Source: Streptomyces sp. NBC_01460 (GTDB lineage: Bacteria > Actinomycetota > Actinomycetes > Streptomycetales > Streptomycetaceae). From it: DNA of 64,000 bases. Where the stretch lies: contig NZ_CP109473.1 of the NCBI RefSeq assembly GCF_036227405.1, positions 930,001 through 994,000 of the forward strand, written 5' to 3'. The first letter of the stretch is position 1. Each line of letters opens with the position of its first letter. Shown in pieces: positions 33,042-42,411 of the stretch. The position numbers and the translations under genes were made by a program. Below the pieces are notes generated by a model. That model did not search any database. It had not been told where the DNA came from and was given only the letters and a program-made list of their open reading frames with translations.

Positions 33042-36038
33042 GTGGAAGCACGAGGTGCCGAGACGGAACACGGCGCGGAGATCACCGGCGGCGGATTCGT
33101 CGGACGGGTCGAGGAGGCACGGCGGTTGCGGAGGGCGCTGCGGGACGGGCCCAGCGTCGTGGTGGTCCGAGGGGAAGCCGGTACCGGCGTCTCCCGGCTG
33201 GTGGACGAGGTACTCGGCGGAGCAGAGTGTGCCGGGTGGACACACCTGCGCGGGGTCTGTCCCGACGTGATGGACCCGGCGCCGCTGGGGCCCGTCGCCG
33301 ACGCTCTGGCGGGACTGCCTCACCGACCGGTCGGCGCTCCCGGCCGAGCACTGCCTTCCCTGACCGGAGTCGTGGGGCTCGTCGTACCCGAGCTCGCCGA
33401 CCGGCTGCCGCCACCGCCCGCGGCGGCGGCCGACCCCGAGGTGCGGCGCGGGCTGCTGCCCCGCGCGGTCCAGCGACTCCTGACGGCGATCGGCGACTCC
33501 GTGCTGGTCGTGGAGGACCTCCAGCACGCGGACCCCTCGACGCTCGGCCTGCTGCGCCACCTGATGGCCGCGATGCCGCCCCGGCTGCGGCTGGTCCTCA
33601 CCGAGGACGCCGCGCCCGGACTGCCCGGCGTCGGCGTGCGCGTACCGGCGCGGGTGCGGGTCGAGGAGGTCCGCGTTCAGCCCTGGGTTCCCGGGGAGAC
33701 GGAGGAGTTCGTCCGGCAGTGGCTGGACGCCCGGCCGGGGTGGACCGAGGAGCACGGTGAGGTGGCGGGGCTGGTGCACCGCCTGAGCGGCGGTCTTCCC
33801 GGGGTGGCCCGCGCGCTGCTGCAGGAGGCGGGCGACGCGCTGTGGCGGGCGGGCGGGGAGGGCGCTCCGAGGACTACGGGCGACACGCGGGCGGGGCGGG
33901 CCGGCGGCGCGCATGCGGCGGCGCAGAGCGGTGTCCGCGCCGGCGGGGAGGACGGCCCGCCGGCCGGGGTCGTGGCCGCCGCCGTACGGGAGGCCGGCGT
34001 CCCGCCGCGGGTGCGGCTGGAGTTCGCCCAGCGGTGTGTGCGGCTCGACGAGGACGCGCACCGCATCGTGGACGCGGCGGCGGTGCTCGACCGGGCTGTG
34101 CCCCTCGGCGTCCTCGCCGAGGTGGCGGGCATCGCACCCGAGCGGGCCGGGGCGGCCCTGGACATGTGCGTACGCGGAGCGGTGCTGCGGGCCGTCGGGC
34201 CGTACCCGGGCTTCCGGCACCCGTTGGATCGCGAGACCGCACTGGCCCGGATACCCGGACCACGCCTGGCCGGACTGAGCCTGCGCGCCGCCCGGGCACT
34301 GCGACGGGCGGGGGGCGGCCCGCTGCCGTTGGCCGACCTCGCCCGGCTGTACAGGGCCGCCGGGCGGATACGCGAGAGCCTGCGCTGCCTCGTCGTCGCC
34401 GCCGACCGGGCTGCGACGGCCGGCGACTACTCCACCGCCACCACCCTCTACACCCAGGCCGTCGTCGAGGACCCCCGCGCGGCGGGACGTGTCCACACCG
34501 CCGAGAAACTGGCACGCACGGCCCATCTGGCCCGTGCCGGGGAGGAGGTGGTGACCGCGGTACGGCGGGTGCTGGAGGAGGACGACCCGCCGCCCCGGGT
34601 GCGCGGTGAGATCCGGCTGCAGTTGAGCGTCGTCCTGCGCAATCAGAGTGGAGGCGCCCTCGACAGCCTCAACGAGGTCGCCCAGGCCATTCCCGACCTG
34701 GAGATGTCCGACCCGCAGACCGCGGCCCGCGCCATGGCGGTCGCCGCCATCCCCTCCATCAAGGGATGGGCCATCGGTCGGCACCAGGAGTGGCTGGACC
34801 GCGGTGAGGCGCTCGCCGGCCAGGTCACCGACCCTGTGGCCCGGGCCTCCATCGCCGCCAACCGGGCCACCGCCCTGATGCTGCTCGGCGACCACCGGGC
34901 CTGGGCCGCCGCGGAGACGCTGCACGGGCCGGCCGCGACCGCCATCGAGGCCGCGCACCACACCCGGGGGTGGACCAACCTGGCACACGCCGCCACCGCC
35001 CTGGGGTACGACGTGCGGGCCCAGGAGTTCCTCGACCGGGCGACCGACGGGCTCGCGGAGACCAGCAGCCCGTACGTGGAGGGGCTCACCCAGACCGCCC
35101 GCCTGGTGCTCGCCTGGCACGGGAGCCGCTGGCACGGACTGCACGAGGCGGCCGGCCACACCGCCAGGCTCTACCGGGAGATACCCGACCTGACAGCCGA
35201 GGCCCTGCTGGTCCGGGGGCTGACCGCCCTGCACGTCCTGGGTGACGTACCCCGGGCGCGGCGCGATCTCACGGACGCCACCCGCATCACCCGCTACGAC
35301 ACCGGCGTCATCCTCACCGCGTCCGCCGCCGCCATCGCTCGCGTCCATCTGGAGGCCGGACGGCCCGGGCAGGCGTGCGACGCCGTGGAGGAGACCCTGC
35401 ACCGACTCGACCGGACCGGCGGCTGGGTGTGGGCCGGAGAGGTCGCACCGACTGCGGTGGAGGCCCTCGTCGGCAGCGGGCAGACCGCACGGGCTCGACG
35501 GCTGGTCGCGGACTTCGCCGCGGGGACGGCGGATCGTGACGCGCCCGCCGCCCGGACCGCGCTGACCATGTGCCAGGCGTGGCTCGCCGAGGCCGAGGAC
35601 CAGCCGGACGAGGCGATCCGGCTGTGGGCGGACGCGGAGGCGCAGTGGGTACGGCTCGGCCGCCCCTTCGACGCGTCCCGGGCCGCGGAGGCCCGCGGGC
35701 GCTGCCTGCTCAGCCGGCACGGGGAGACGGCGGCCGGCGCCATCCAGGAGGTGCTGGAGGTGTACCGGGAACTGGGCGCCCGCTGGGACGTGGCCCGCTG
35801 CCAGCGGATGCTGCGCCGCCACGACATCGTCACCACCCATCGCCGCGGTCGCCTCGGCTACGGCGACGAGCTCTCCCCACGCGAGCAGGAGGTGGCCCGT
35901 CTGGTCGTCCAGGGGCGGGCCAACCGGGACATCGCCGAGAGCCTCGTCCTGTCCACGCGGACCGTCGAGCACCACGTGGCGCGGATCATGCGAAAGCTGA
36001 ACGTCACCTCCAGGAACGACATCTCCCCGGTGGGCTGA
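33042..36038 (+). CDS. LuxR-family (LAL-type) regulator with degenerate P-loop
   Basis: A 998-residue regulator with the large-ATP-binding LuxR layout. It has an N-terminal AAA domain (about 15-300), a long helical TPR-like middle (about 380-900) and a C-terminal LuxR helix-turn-helix (LSPREQEVARLVVQGRANRD then IAESLVLSTRTVEHHVARIM). Walker B is intact (SVLVVEDLQHADPSTL), but the Walker A segment reads GEAGTGVSRL: the invariant lysine is Val, so nucleotide binding is probably weak or lost. GTG 33042 has GGGAGG 6 nt upstream. It could control the divergent protease gene, but this is only positional. C terminus is slightly short after the HTH. Confidence 0.85.
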   Translation: MEARGAETEHGAEITGGGFVGRVEEARRLRRALRDGPSVVVVRGEAGTGVSRLVDEVLGGAECAGWTHLRGVCPDVMDPAPLGPVADALAGLPHRPVGAPGRALPSLTGVVGLVVPELADRLPPPPAAAADPEVRRGLLPRAVQRLLTAIGDSVLVVEDLQHADPSTLGLLRHLMAAMPPRLRLVLTEDAAPGLPGVGVRVPARVRVEEVRVQPWVPGETEEFVRQWLDARPGWTEEHGEVAGLVHRLSGGLPGVARALLQEAGDALWRAGGEGAPRTTGDTRAGRAGGAHAAAQSGVRAGGEDGPPAGVVAAAVREAGVPPRVRLEFAQRCVRLDEDAHRIVDAAAVLDRAVPLGVLAEVAGIAPERAGAALDMCVRGAVLRAVGPYPGFRHPLDRETALARIPGPRLAGLSLRAARALRRAGGGPLPLADLARLYRAAGRIRESLRCLVVAADRAATAGDYSTATTLYTQAVVEDPRAAGRVHTAEKLARTAHLARAGEEVVTAVRRVLEEDDPPPRVRGEIRLQLSVVLRNQSGGALDSLNEVAQAIPDLEMSDPQTAARAMAVAAIPSIKGWAIGRHQEWLDRGEALAGQVTDPVARASIAANRATALMLLGDHRAWAAAETLHGPAATAIEAAHHTRGWTNLAHAATALGYDVRAQEFLDRATDGLAETSSPYVEGLTQTARLVLAWHGSRWHGLHEAAGHTARLYREIPDLTAEALLVRGLTALHVLGDVPRARRDLTDATRITRYDTGVILTASAAAIARVHLEAGRPGQACDAVEETLHRLDRTGGWVWAGEVAPTAVEALVGSGQTARARRLVADFAAGTADRDAPAARTALTMCQAWLAEAEDQPDEAIRLWADAEAQWVRLGRPFDASRAAEARGRCLLSRHGETAAGAIQEVLEVYRELGARWDVARCQRMLRRHDIVTTHRRGRLGYGDELSPREQEVARLVVQGRANRDIAESLVLSTRTVEHHVARIMRKLNVTSRNDISPVG

Positions 36039-36111
36039 GGGCTGCGATCACCGCGCGTACGGCTCCCCGCGCCCCCTGCACGCCGGGGCCCGACAAGGCA
36101 GACTGCGCTGG

Positions 36112-36840
36112 GTGAACGACTACGGCATGGTGCACCGCGAACCCGCTCCCGAGAGGTACGGGCTTCTGCGCGTGGAGGGCGACGATCTCAGTCCGACCGA
36201 CTGGATCACCCGAGGCGCCTCCGGCTACGGCGGCTTCGGAACGGTGGCGGGCGTCGCCGCGCCCGGATACGCCGCCTACGCACGGATCCTGCATCCGGCC
36301 GAGCTGGACGAGCGGCCGGTGAGGTGGTCGGCGGTCGCCTCCGCCTACGGGCGTGAGGTGGCACCCGGCACGGACTGGCATGCGCTGATCGGGATGGACC
36401 GCGACTACCAGAACGTCTCCGAGTACGGCCTGCCCGGCATCTGGGACGAGCACCCGGCGGAGGGCCCTACCCCGCCGGCTGTCGCCTCTGTTCTGATCCC
36501 CGTCCTGGCGCGGCACACCCGTACGCCCGAGCGCTGCTGGTACGGCCTGTGGAACGGCTACGGGCGCTTCGACTTCGACCGCACCCCCACCTTCGAGACA
36601 CCCGGCCGGGACGAGCTGCTGCTTTCCGGCACCTTGGCCGAAGCCGTCTCCCCGGTGTCCCTGGAAGCGTTCGCCGAGCTGCCCGACCTGTGGTGGCCGC
36701 AGGACCGGGCCTGGTGCCTGGGCGGTGACGTGGACCTGGTGAGCACCTACGTCGGCGGGTCCGACGCGCTGATCGCGGATCTGCTGGCAGCACCGGAGCT
36801 GGAGGCCCACCGGGTGGCGCCCGGCGACGCCGTCGGCTGA
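36112..36840 (+). CDS. conserved hypothetical protein (242 aa)
   Basis: A soluble protein that I associate with uncharacterised Streptomyces proteins ending in a Trp/Asp-rich motif. It opens with VHREPAPERYGLLRVEGDDL and contains WITRGASGYGGFGTVAGVAA, RCWYGLWNGYGRFDFDR and LWWPQDRAWCLGGDVDLVST then YVGGSDALIADLL. No signal peptide or membrane span. GTG 36112 is the first start after the LAL gene; no Shine-Dalgarno is visible, so leaderless translation is possible. It converges on a truncated gene at 36864. Function unknown. Confidence 0.65.
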   Translation: MNDYGMVHREPAPERYGLLRVEGDDLSPTDWITRGASGYGGFGTVAGVAAPGYAAYARILHPAELDERPVRWSAVASAYGREVAPGTDWHALIGMDRDYQNVSEYGLPGIWDEHPAEGPTPPAVASVLIPVLARHTRTPERCWYGLWNGYGRFDFDRTPTFETPGRDELLLSGTLAEAVSPVSLEAFAELPDLWWPQDRAWCLGGDVDLVSTYVGGSDALIADLLAAPELEAHRVAPGDAVG

Positions 36841-36863
36841 GCGGGTGGGATGCCCCGCCCGGT

Positions 36864-37140
36864 CAGTGCCGGCGGCCAGCCGGACGGTCAGCGCGTCGAG
36901 CGGGTCGTCGCCGCCCGGCGGCGTGCGGGTGACCTCCCAGTAGGTCACCGCGTCGCGGGTCGGTTCCGTCGCCTCGGGGGTCGCGAGCGTGATCAGGACG
37001 TCCTGGGAGTCGATGACCAGATGACAGACCAGGTCCCGGACGAGCCAGCCGGTACATCCGGACGGCCGCGTGAAGTCCTCGTCCGGAAGCTCGGCGACCG
37101 CGGTGCGCAGAGCCGTCCACGAGCGTGAGAAGAGATCCAC
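36864..37140 (-). pseudogene. truncated maleylpyruvate-isomerase/DinB-family gene (5' fragment)
   Basis: From GTG 37140 the frame gives DLFSRSWTALRTAVAELPDE, DFTRPSGCTGWLVRDLVCHL, VIDSQDVLITL and YWEVTRTPPGGDDPLDALTV, the N-terminal helices of the mycothiol-dependent maleylpyruvate isomerase-like (MDMPI_N/DinB_2) fold, with the metal-ligand histidine helix. Similarity stops near RLAAGTD (about 36,870) where intact members run on for another 110-150 residues. The frame remains open only as antisense of the neighbouring gene. The 3' part has been deleted, so the product should be inactive. Confidence 0.6.
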
Positions 37141-37226
37141 GCCGACACGCTAGTGCGGTGCCGCCGGGGCGGACAAGCACCGTGCCGGGTGGGTGGGCTC
37201 AGCCGCCCTCGTCGTCGGGCCCCCTG

Positions 37227-38687
37227 TCAGGGGGCGATCCCGACGCCGTCGATCCGGCTCCACGCCTTCTCCTGCGTGGCGGTCATCGCCGGCCATGCGA
37301 GGCCGCCCGGCCTGGGCCGGACCAAGGAGGCGTACGGCGCGGGGCGGAAGCCGTCGTCGTAGAAGCACCCGCTCCCGTAGGTCCGGTCGTACGTTCCGCA
37401 GGAGGCAGCGACCGAGTGTGCCGTCGGGGTGCGACCCGAGCGCACCCAGGTGTCGAGGGCCGCGAGGGAGGTGGCGTACTCGGAGTCGCTCAGTGCGCTG
37501 TGTTCGGTCTCCGTCGTGAACGTCTGGACGAGGTTCCGCCCTCGGCCGGCGGCCCGCAGCGTGTCGCGGTAGGCCGCCTCGTGCTCGACGAAGGCCGTCG
37601 GGTCGCCGATCGCGTGCAGGGTGAGGACCGGGAAGGGCACCTTGCCCGTCAGATCACTGTCGTAGGAGAGGTCGCGGTGCGCGGTGGGGTCGGCGGTGAA
37701 GCGCTCGACACCGGCGTCGAGCGCCTTGTCGTCGTGCGAACCGGTGTACCGGACGCCGCGGTTGCCGAACGGGTTCCGTCCGCCGAGCCTGTTCGTCACG
37801 ATGTCCCGGAACGTGAACGTCGCGAAGCGCAGGTGCGATTCGAGCGAGCGCTCCGGAATACGGGTGACGGCGAGGATGTCGTCCAGGTTGCGCTGCTGCG
37901 GCGCGGTGCGCTCCGCGGGTTCGGAGGCGAACCCGGTGCACTCCTGCAGACGGGCGCGCAGCCCCTCGCTCGTCATGGTCGAGCCCGCCCGCAGCCCCTG
38001 CCACAGCGGGTACTGCGGCTCGGACGGCCGGGGGTGGTTGTGGCAGTAGTACTGGTAGACCACGCGCAGGTCCACGCGGTAGTCGTATCCACGCGAGCCT
38101 CCGCCGAGGACGCCGCTGGTCAGCAGCGCCCCGTCGTACGCCCCGGGCCTGGATCCGTACGCCTCCGCGACCTTCGCGGCGACGTTTCCGCCCCAGGACT
38201 GGCCGTGTACGTACGTCCGTTCGGGCTTGCCGAACTCCGAGACGAACAGCCGGCGTGCGCTCTCGGTGTCGGCGGCGGCCATGCGCGTCCCGTAACCGCC
38301 GCGACGGTAGGAGGAGCCGACCCACGCGTACCCCTCGTCGACCATCACCGCCCACCGTGCGAGGTCGTCGCCGCTGCGGGAGGGATCGGAGGAGTCGCCG
38401 AGATCGGGACCCCCGTGCGCGTGCACGACGAGGGAGCCGTTCCACCGGGTGGGCAGCGCGACCGTGTAGTACGCCCCGTCGGCGTCCTGGCCGGAGTAGC
38501 ACGTCGCCGTGTCCGCCAGGCGGGCCGGGCAGTCGACGGGGGCGGGGTGCCCGGTCCGCGCGACGGCTGTGGTGGTGCCGAGCGTTCCGAGGAGCACCGC
38601 CGCGAGCCCGGCGGCCAGCACGGACGGCAGGCGTCGGCGGAATCGGGGCGGCCGGGAGGTGTCCGAGGGTGCGTCAGGCGTGTTCAA
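37227..38687 (-). CDS. secreted alpha/beta hydrolase
   Basis: A 486-residue exported enzyme. The N-terminal signal (RRLPSVLAAGLAAVLLGTLG) is preceded by a twin-Arg-like RFRRRLPS. The hydrolase core includes GSLVVHAHGGPDLGDSS (oxyanion His-Gly), the nucleophile elbow HGQSWGGN, PFPVLTLHAIGDPTAFVEHE (acid region) and TTETEHSAL (catalytic His). Cysteine pairs (DCPARLADTATC, CGTYDRTYGSGC) suggest disulfides. It resembles the DUF6351/tannase-feruloyl-esterase-like secreted hydrolases, but the substrate is unknown. TTG 38687 has CAGGAG 7 nt upstream. Followed upstream on the same strand by the aldehyde dehydrogenase operon, 170 bp away. Confidence 0.75.
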   Translation of the reverse strand: MNTPDAPSDTSRPPRFRRRLPSVLAAGLAAVLLGTLGTTTAVARTGHPAPVDCPARLADTATCYSGQDADGAYYTVALPTRWNGSLVVHAHGGPDLGDSSDPSRSGDDLARWAVMVDEGYAWVGSSYRRGGYGTRMAAADTESARRLFVSEFGKPERTYVHGQSWGGNVAAKVAEAYGSRPGAYDGALLTSGVLGGGSRGYDYRVDLRVVYQYYCHNHPRPSEPQYPLWQGLRAGSTMTSEGLRARLQECTGFASEPAERTAPQQRNLDDILAVTRIPERSLESHLRFATFTFRDIVTNRLGGRNPFGNRGVRYTGSHDDKALDAGVERFTADPTAHRDLSYDSDLTGKVPFPVLTLHAIGDPTAFVEHEAAYRDTLRAAGRGRNLVQTFTTETEHSALSDSEYATSLAALDTWVRSGRTPTAHSVAASCGTYDRTYGSGCFYDDGFRPAPYASLVRPRPGGLAWPAMTATQEKAWSRIDGVGIAP

Positions 38688-38857
38688 GGCACGGCTCCTG
38701 TGTGTACGGGACGCGAAGTCGCGCCGCAGGCCGGGATGCTAGGGAGCCCTGCCTCGCGCGGGCCAGCCCTATGGCCGTTGCGTTCATACTGTTCGCCCCG
38801 CGCGCCGTCCCCGGAACCGCGGTCCGGCCCGGTGCCGGACCGCGGTTCCCGCGTGGA

Positions 38858-40297
38858 TCAGAGCGCCGTCATGACGTGCTTGATGCGGGTGTAGTCCTCG
38901 AAGCCGTACGCGGAGAGGTCCTTGCCGTAGCCGGACTTCTTGAACCCGCCGTGCGGCATCTCCGCGACGAGTGCCATGTGGGTGTTGATCCACACACAGC
39001 CGAAGTCGAGGTTCTTCGACATCCGCATCGCCCGCGCGTGGTCCTTGGTCCACACCGAGGAGGCCAGGGCGTAGTCGACGCCGTTGGCGAACTCCACGGC
39101 CTGGGCCTCGTCCGTGAAGGACTGGACCGTCATGACCGGGCCGAAGACCTCGTTCTGGACGATCTCGTCGTCCTGGCGGAGGCCGGAGACGACGGTCGGG
39201 GCGAAGAAGTAGCCCTGGTCGCCGACCCGGTGGCCGCCCGCCCGGATCTCGGCGTGCGCCGGGAGGCGCTCGATGAAGCCGCTGACCTGGGCCAGCTGGC
39301 CGGCGTTGTTGAGCGGGCCGTACAGCACGTCCTCGTCGTCCGGCTGCCCGGTCTTCGTGTCGGCCGCCGCCGCGGCGAGTGCGGCGACGAACTCGTCGTG
39401 GACGGACTCGTGGACGAGGACCCGGGTGGCCGCCGTGCAGTCCTGGCCCGCGTTGAAGAAGCCGCCGACGACCAGGTCCTCGACCGCCTTCGTCAGGTCG
39501 GCGTCCTCGAAGACCACAGCCGGGGCCTTGCCGCCGAGCTCCAGGTGGACCCGCTTGACGTCCTTGGACGCGCTCTGCGCGACCTGGATGCCGGCGCGCA
39601 CGGAACCGGTGATGGAGGCCATCGCCGGGGTCGGGTGCTCCACCATCAGACGGCCGGTGTCGCGGTCGCCGCAGACCACGTTGAAGATGCCGCGCGGGAG
39701 CTCCAGCTCGGCGAGGACACCGCCGATGATCTCGGCGACCAGCACCGTGGACGCCGGGGTGGTGTCCGAGGGCTTGAGAACGACCGCGTTGCCCGCCGCC
39801 AGCGCCGGCGCGAACTTCCACACCGCCATCAGCAGCGGGTAGTTCCAGGGCGCGACCTGCGCGCACACTCCCACGGGCTCGCGGCGGATGATGGAGGTCA
39901 GCCCCTCCATGTACTCGCCCGCCGAACGGCCTTCGAGCATCCGCGCCGCGCCCGCGAAGAAGCGCACCTGGTCGATGGCCGGGTCGAGCTCCTCGCTGCG
40001 GGTGAGGTGGAGCGGCTTTCCGGTGTCGCGGCTCTCGGCGGCGACCAACTCGTCCGCCCGTGCCTCCATCGCGTCGGCGATCTTCAGCAGCGCGCGCTGG
40101 CGCACGGACGGTGTGGTGTCGCGCCAGACCGGGAAGGCGGCGGCCGCGGCGGCCATCGCCGCGTCGACGTCCGCCTCGCCCGAGAGCGGGGAGGTCGCGT
40201 AGACGGCGCCGGTGGTGGGGTCCACCACGTCGAGCGTGCGGCCGTCCGAGGCGTCGGCGAACGCACCGTCGATGTAGTTGCGGAACGTGGTGCTCAT
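38858..40297 (-). CDS. gamma-aminobutyraldehyde dehydrogenase-like ALDH
   Basis: A 479-residue NAD(P)+-dependent aldehyde dehydrogenase. Key residues are VAPWNYPLLMAVWKFAPALA (cofactor region), VLKPSD (Lys contacting the cofactor), Glu253 in LELGGKAP and nucleophile Cys287 in GQDCTAATR. C-terminal GGFKKSGYGKDLSAYGFEDY matches the family end. Overall it is closest to bacterial aminobutyraldehyde dehydrogenases that turn 4-aminobutanal from putrescine breakdown into GABA. GGGAGA precedes ATG 40297. The gene starts 14 bp after the NTF2-like gene, with a permease further upstream: a likely polyamine/amine-catabolic operon opposite a PucR regulator. Confidence 0.8.
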   Translation of the reverse strand: MSTTFRNYIDGAFADASDGRTLDVVDPTTGAVYATSPLSGEADVDAAMAAAAAAFPVWRDTTPSVRQRALLKIADAMEARADELVAAESRDTGKPLHLTRSEELDPAIDQVRFFAGAARMLEGRSAGEYMEGLTSIIRREPVGVCAQVAPWNYPLLMAVWKFAPALAAGNAVVLKPSDTTPASTVLVAEIIGGVLAELELPRGIFNVVCGDRDTGRLMVEHPTPAMASITGSVRAGIQVAQSASKDVKRVHLELGGKAPAVVFEDADLTKAVEDLVVGGFFNAGQDCTAATRVLVHESVHDEFVAALAAAAADTKTGQPDDEDVLYGPLNNAGQLAQVSGFIERLPAHAEIRAGGHRVGDQGYFFAPTVVSGLRQDDEIVQNEVFGPVMTVQSFTDEAQAVEFANGVDYALASSVWTKDHARAMRMSKNLDFGCVWINTHMALVAEMPHGGFKKSGYGKDLSAYGFEDYTRIKHVMTAL

Positions 40298-40311
40298 GGA
40301 ACGTCTCCCGG

Positions 40312-40713
40312 TCAGGCGGTGGTACGGGCGGAAAGGTGTTCGTGGACGGCGGTCCAGCGGCCGTCATCGGCGCGGGCGAAGACGATGGTCTCCCGCTCAT
40401 GGACCGTCTCCTCCCCGACATGCGTGGCGATCCGTGTCTCCACGTCGTGGCTGAGGACGGCCGTGTCGCCGAAGGGCTGGATCAGCGGGGCGGACGACGT
40501 GCAGCCGAGGATGCGGAAGCCGTCCCGTTCCACCCATTCCTGCCAGAGGGCGCGGTACTCCGCCGTGGAGCCGAGCCGCCGGGCAGTGGTGTGGAAGACG
40601 AAGGTCGCGTCCGGGGCGAACGCGCCGAAGTAGTCGTCGAGGCGGCCTTCGGCGAAGGCCGCGACGAGTGCGTCAGCGGCGGCCCGGACCTCCTGGACGG
40701 TGGTGGTGCTCAT
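40312..40713 (-). CDS. NTF2-like (SnoaL/AtzH-type) small protein
   Basis: A 133-residue single-domain NTF2 fold protein. AAADALVAAFAEGRLDDYFG forms the opening helices, then FAPDATFVFHTT, YRALWQEWVERDGFRILGCT, LSHDVETRI and DGRWTAVHEHLSART complete the curved sheet. Proteins of this type accompany amine and purine catabolic operons and may be accessory subunits or isomerases; no catalytic site is assigned. It sits between the permease (60 bp upstream) and the aldehyde dehydrogenase (14 bp downstream), so co-transcription is nearly certain. Confidence 0.75.
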   Translation of the reverse strand: MSTTTVQEVRAAADALVAAFAEGRLDDYFGAFAPDATFVFHTTARRLGSTAEYRALWQEWVERDGFRILGCTSSAPLIQPFGDTAVLSHDVETRIATHVGEETVHERETIVFARADDGRWTAVHEHLSARTTA

Positions 40714-40773
40714 GATCTGCTCCTGGTCACGGGCGTCGTCCGCCCGGGGTGCGGATGGGTGGGACGGCGAGGG

Positions 40774-42309
40774 TCAGAGCGCCGGGGCGGGGTCGGTCAC
40801 GCGTTCGCCGCCGGCGCCGGTGATCGGCGGCACGGGCGTGTCGGACGCCCGCACGAAGCGGGGACCGTCCGGGCCGTACACGGCGCGCGGCTCGGGGAAC
40901 AGGGTGAGGAGAGTGAGGTGGAGGACGGCCGCGAGGACGAGGCCCACCGGCAGGGAGATGTCGGCGCCGTCCGCGAGGTCGCCGAGGGGGCCGACGAACT
41001 GGCCCGGCAGGTTGGTGAAGAGGAGCGCCACGACCGCCGACACCAGCCAGGTGGACATGCCGCGCCAGTTCCAGCCGTGCGTGAACCAGTAGCGGCCGCC
41101 GCGCTGACGGCGGTTGAAGACCTGGAGGGCCTCCGCGTCGTACCAGCCGCGCCGGGTGACGTAGCCCAGCGCCATCACGATCATCCACGGCGCGGTGCAG
41201 GTGATGATCAGTGTCGCGAAGGTGGAGATGGACTGTGCGAGGTTGAGCGCGAAGCGGCCGACGAAGATGAACGCGATGGACAGGACGCCGATGAAGAAGG
41301 TGGCCTGGACGCGGCTGAACCGCGTGAAGACGCTGGAGAAGTCGAGCCCCGTGCCGTACAGGGCCGTCGTGCCGGTGGAGAGGCCGCCGATCAGGGCGAT
41401 GAGGCAGAGCGGCAGGAAGTACCAGCCCGGCGAGATCGCGAGCAGTCCGCCCACGTAGTTGGGGGCGGCAGGATCGACGTACTTCGCGGCCTTCGACGCG
41501 ATGATCGACGCCGTGGCCAGGCCGAAGAGGAACGGCAGCAGGGTGGCGATCTGGGCGAGGAACGCGGCGCCCATCACCCGGCGGCGCGAGGCCCCGGCCG
41601 GGATGTAGCGGGACCAGTCGCCGAGGAAGGCGCCGAAGGAGACCGGGTTGGAGAGCACGATCAGCGCGGCGCCGATGAACGAGGGCCAGAACAGCGGGTC
41701 GGCGGTCGAGGCGAAGGCTCCCGCGTAACCGGGGTCGAAGTCGCCCGCGAAGGCGAAGGCCCCGAGCACGAAGAGGGCGGAGGCGGCCAGCACCGCGATC
41801 TTGTTGACCAGCAGCATGAACCGGAAACCGTAGACGCAGACGGCCAGCACGAGACCGGCGAAGACCGCGTAGGCGATGCCGTAGCTGAGGTCGGACTCGG
41901 GTACGTCGACGAGCCGGTGCGCGCCGCCGACGAGGGCGTCGCCCGAGGACCAGACCGAGATCGAGAAGAACGCGATGGCGGTGAGCAGCGAGAGGAACGA
42001 GCCGACGACCCGGCCGTGCACGCCGAGGTGCGCGAAGGAGGAGACGGCGTTGTTCGTGCCGTTGGCCGGTCCGAAGAGTGCCATCGGGGCCAGCAGCAGC
42101 GCGCCCGCGACGAGCCCGAGGAGGGTCGCGGCGAGTCCCTGCCAGAAGGAGAGGCCGAAGAGGATCGGGAAGGCGCCCAGCACACAGGTCGCGAAGGTGT
42201 TGGCGCCGCCGAAGGCGAGGCGGAACAGATCGATCGGGCGGGCGGTGCGGTCCGCGTCCGGGATCCGCTCGACACCATAGGTCTCGATTTCGGTGATCGA
42301 GGTCGTCAC
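40774..42309 (-). CDS. NCS1-family cytosine/purine-type permease
   Basis: A 511-residue membrane protein with about 12 hydrophobic helices. NCS1 landmarks are the N-terminal GVERIPDADRTARPIDLFRL, FGGANTFATCVLGAFPILF, ALFGPANGTNNAVSSFAHLG (substrate-site helix) and VSFGAFLGDWSRYIPA. The family imports nucleobases, allantoin, hydantoins and related amines. Within an operon ending in an aminobutyraldehyde dehydrogenase, the cargo may be an amine rather than a purine; this is inferred. It is the first gene of the operon, divergent from a PucR regulator with a palindrome between them. Confidence 0.85.
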   Translation of the reverse strand: MTTSITEIETYGVERIPDADRTARPIDLFRLAFGGANTFATCVLGAFPILFGLSFWQGLAATLLGLVAGALLLAPMALFGPANGTNNAVSSFAHLGVHGRVVGSFLSLLTAIAFFSISVWSSGDALVGGAHRLVDVPESDLSYGIAYAVFAGLVLAVCVYGFRFMLLVNKIAVLAASALFVLGAFAFAGDFDPGYAGAFASTADPLFWPSFIGAALIVLSNPVSFGAFLGDWSRYIPAGASRRRVMGAAFLAQIATLLPFLFGLATASIIASKAAKYVDPAAPNYVGGLLAISPGWYFLPLCLIALIGGLSTGTTALYGTGLDFSSVFTRFSRVQATFFIGVLSIAFIFVGRFALNLAQSISTFATLIITCTAPWMIVMALGYVTRRGWYDAEALQVFNRRQRGGRYWFTHGWNWRGMSTWLVSAVVALLFTNLPGQFVGPLGDLADGADISLPVGLVLAAVLHLTLLTLFPEPRAVYGPDGPRFVRASDTPVPPITGAGGERVTDPAPAL

Positions 42310-42378
42310 GGACGCTCCACCTTCCGTTCATGCGTAGGGGCGTCCCAGCAGTCTGTGGCCCTGCATGATCGGCGACAA

Positions 42379-42393
42379 CTGTGTCCGGCACAG
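42379..42393. promoter_or_regulatory. candidate PucR-region operator
   Basis: CTGTGTCCGGCACAG is a perfect 5-bp inverted repeat (CTGTG/CACAG) with a 5-nt centre, 19 bp before the PucR GTG and 70 bp before the permease ATG, in the only divergent promoter gap. Confidence 0.45.
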
Positions 42394-42411
42394 AGATGTA
42401 CGCTCCTTTAT

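Noticed and set aside
36004..36863. Continuation of the maleylpyruvate-isomerase frame across the neighbouring gene
   Set aside because: No similarity to the family after about 36,870; it is antisense of the gene at 36112-36840.
40060..42411. Plus-strand extension of the PucR frame over the permease and dehydrogenase
   Set aside because: The PucR domain starts at GTG 42412; the upstream part is antisense to three good genes and has biased composition.
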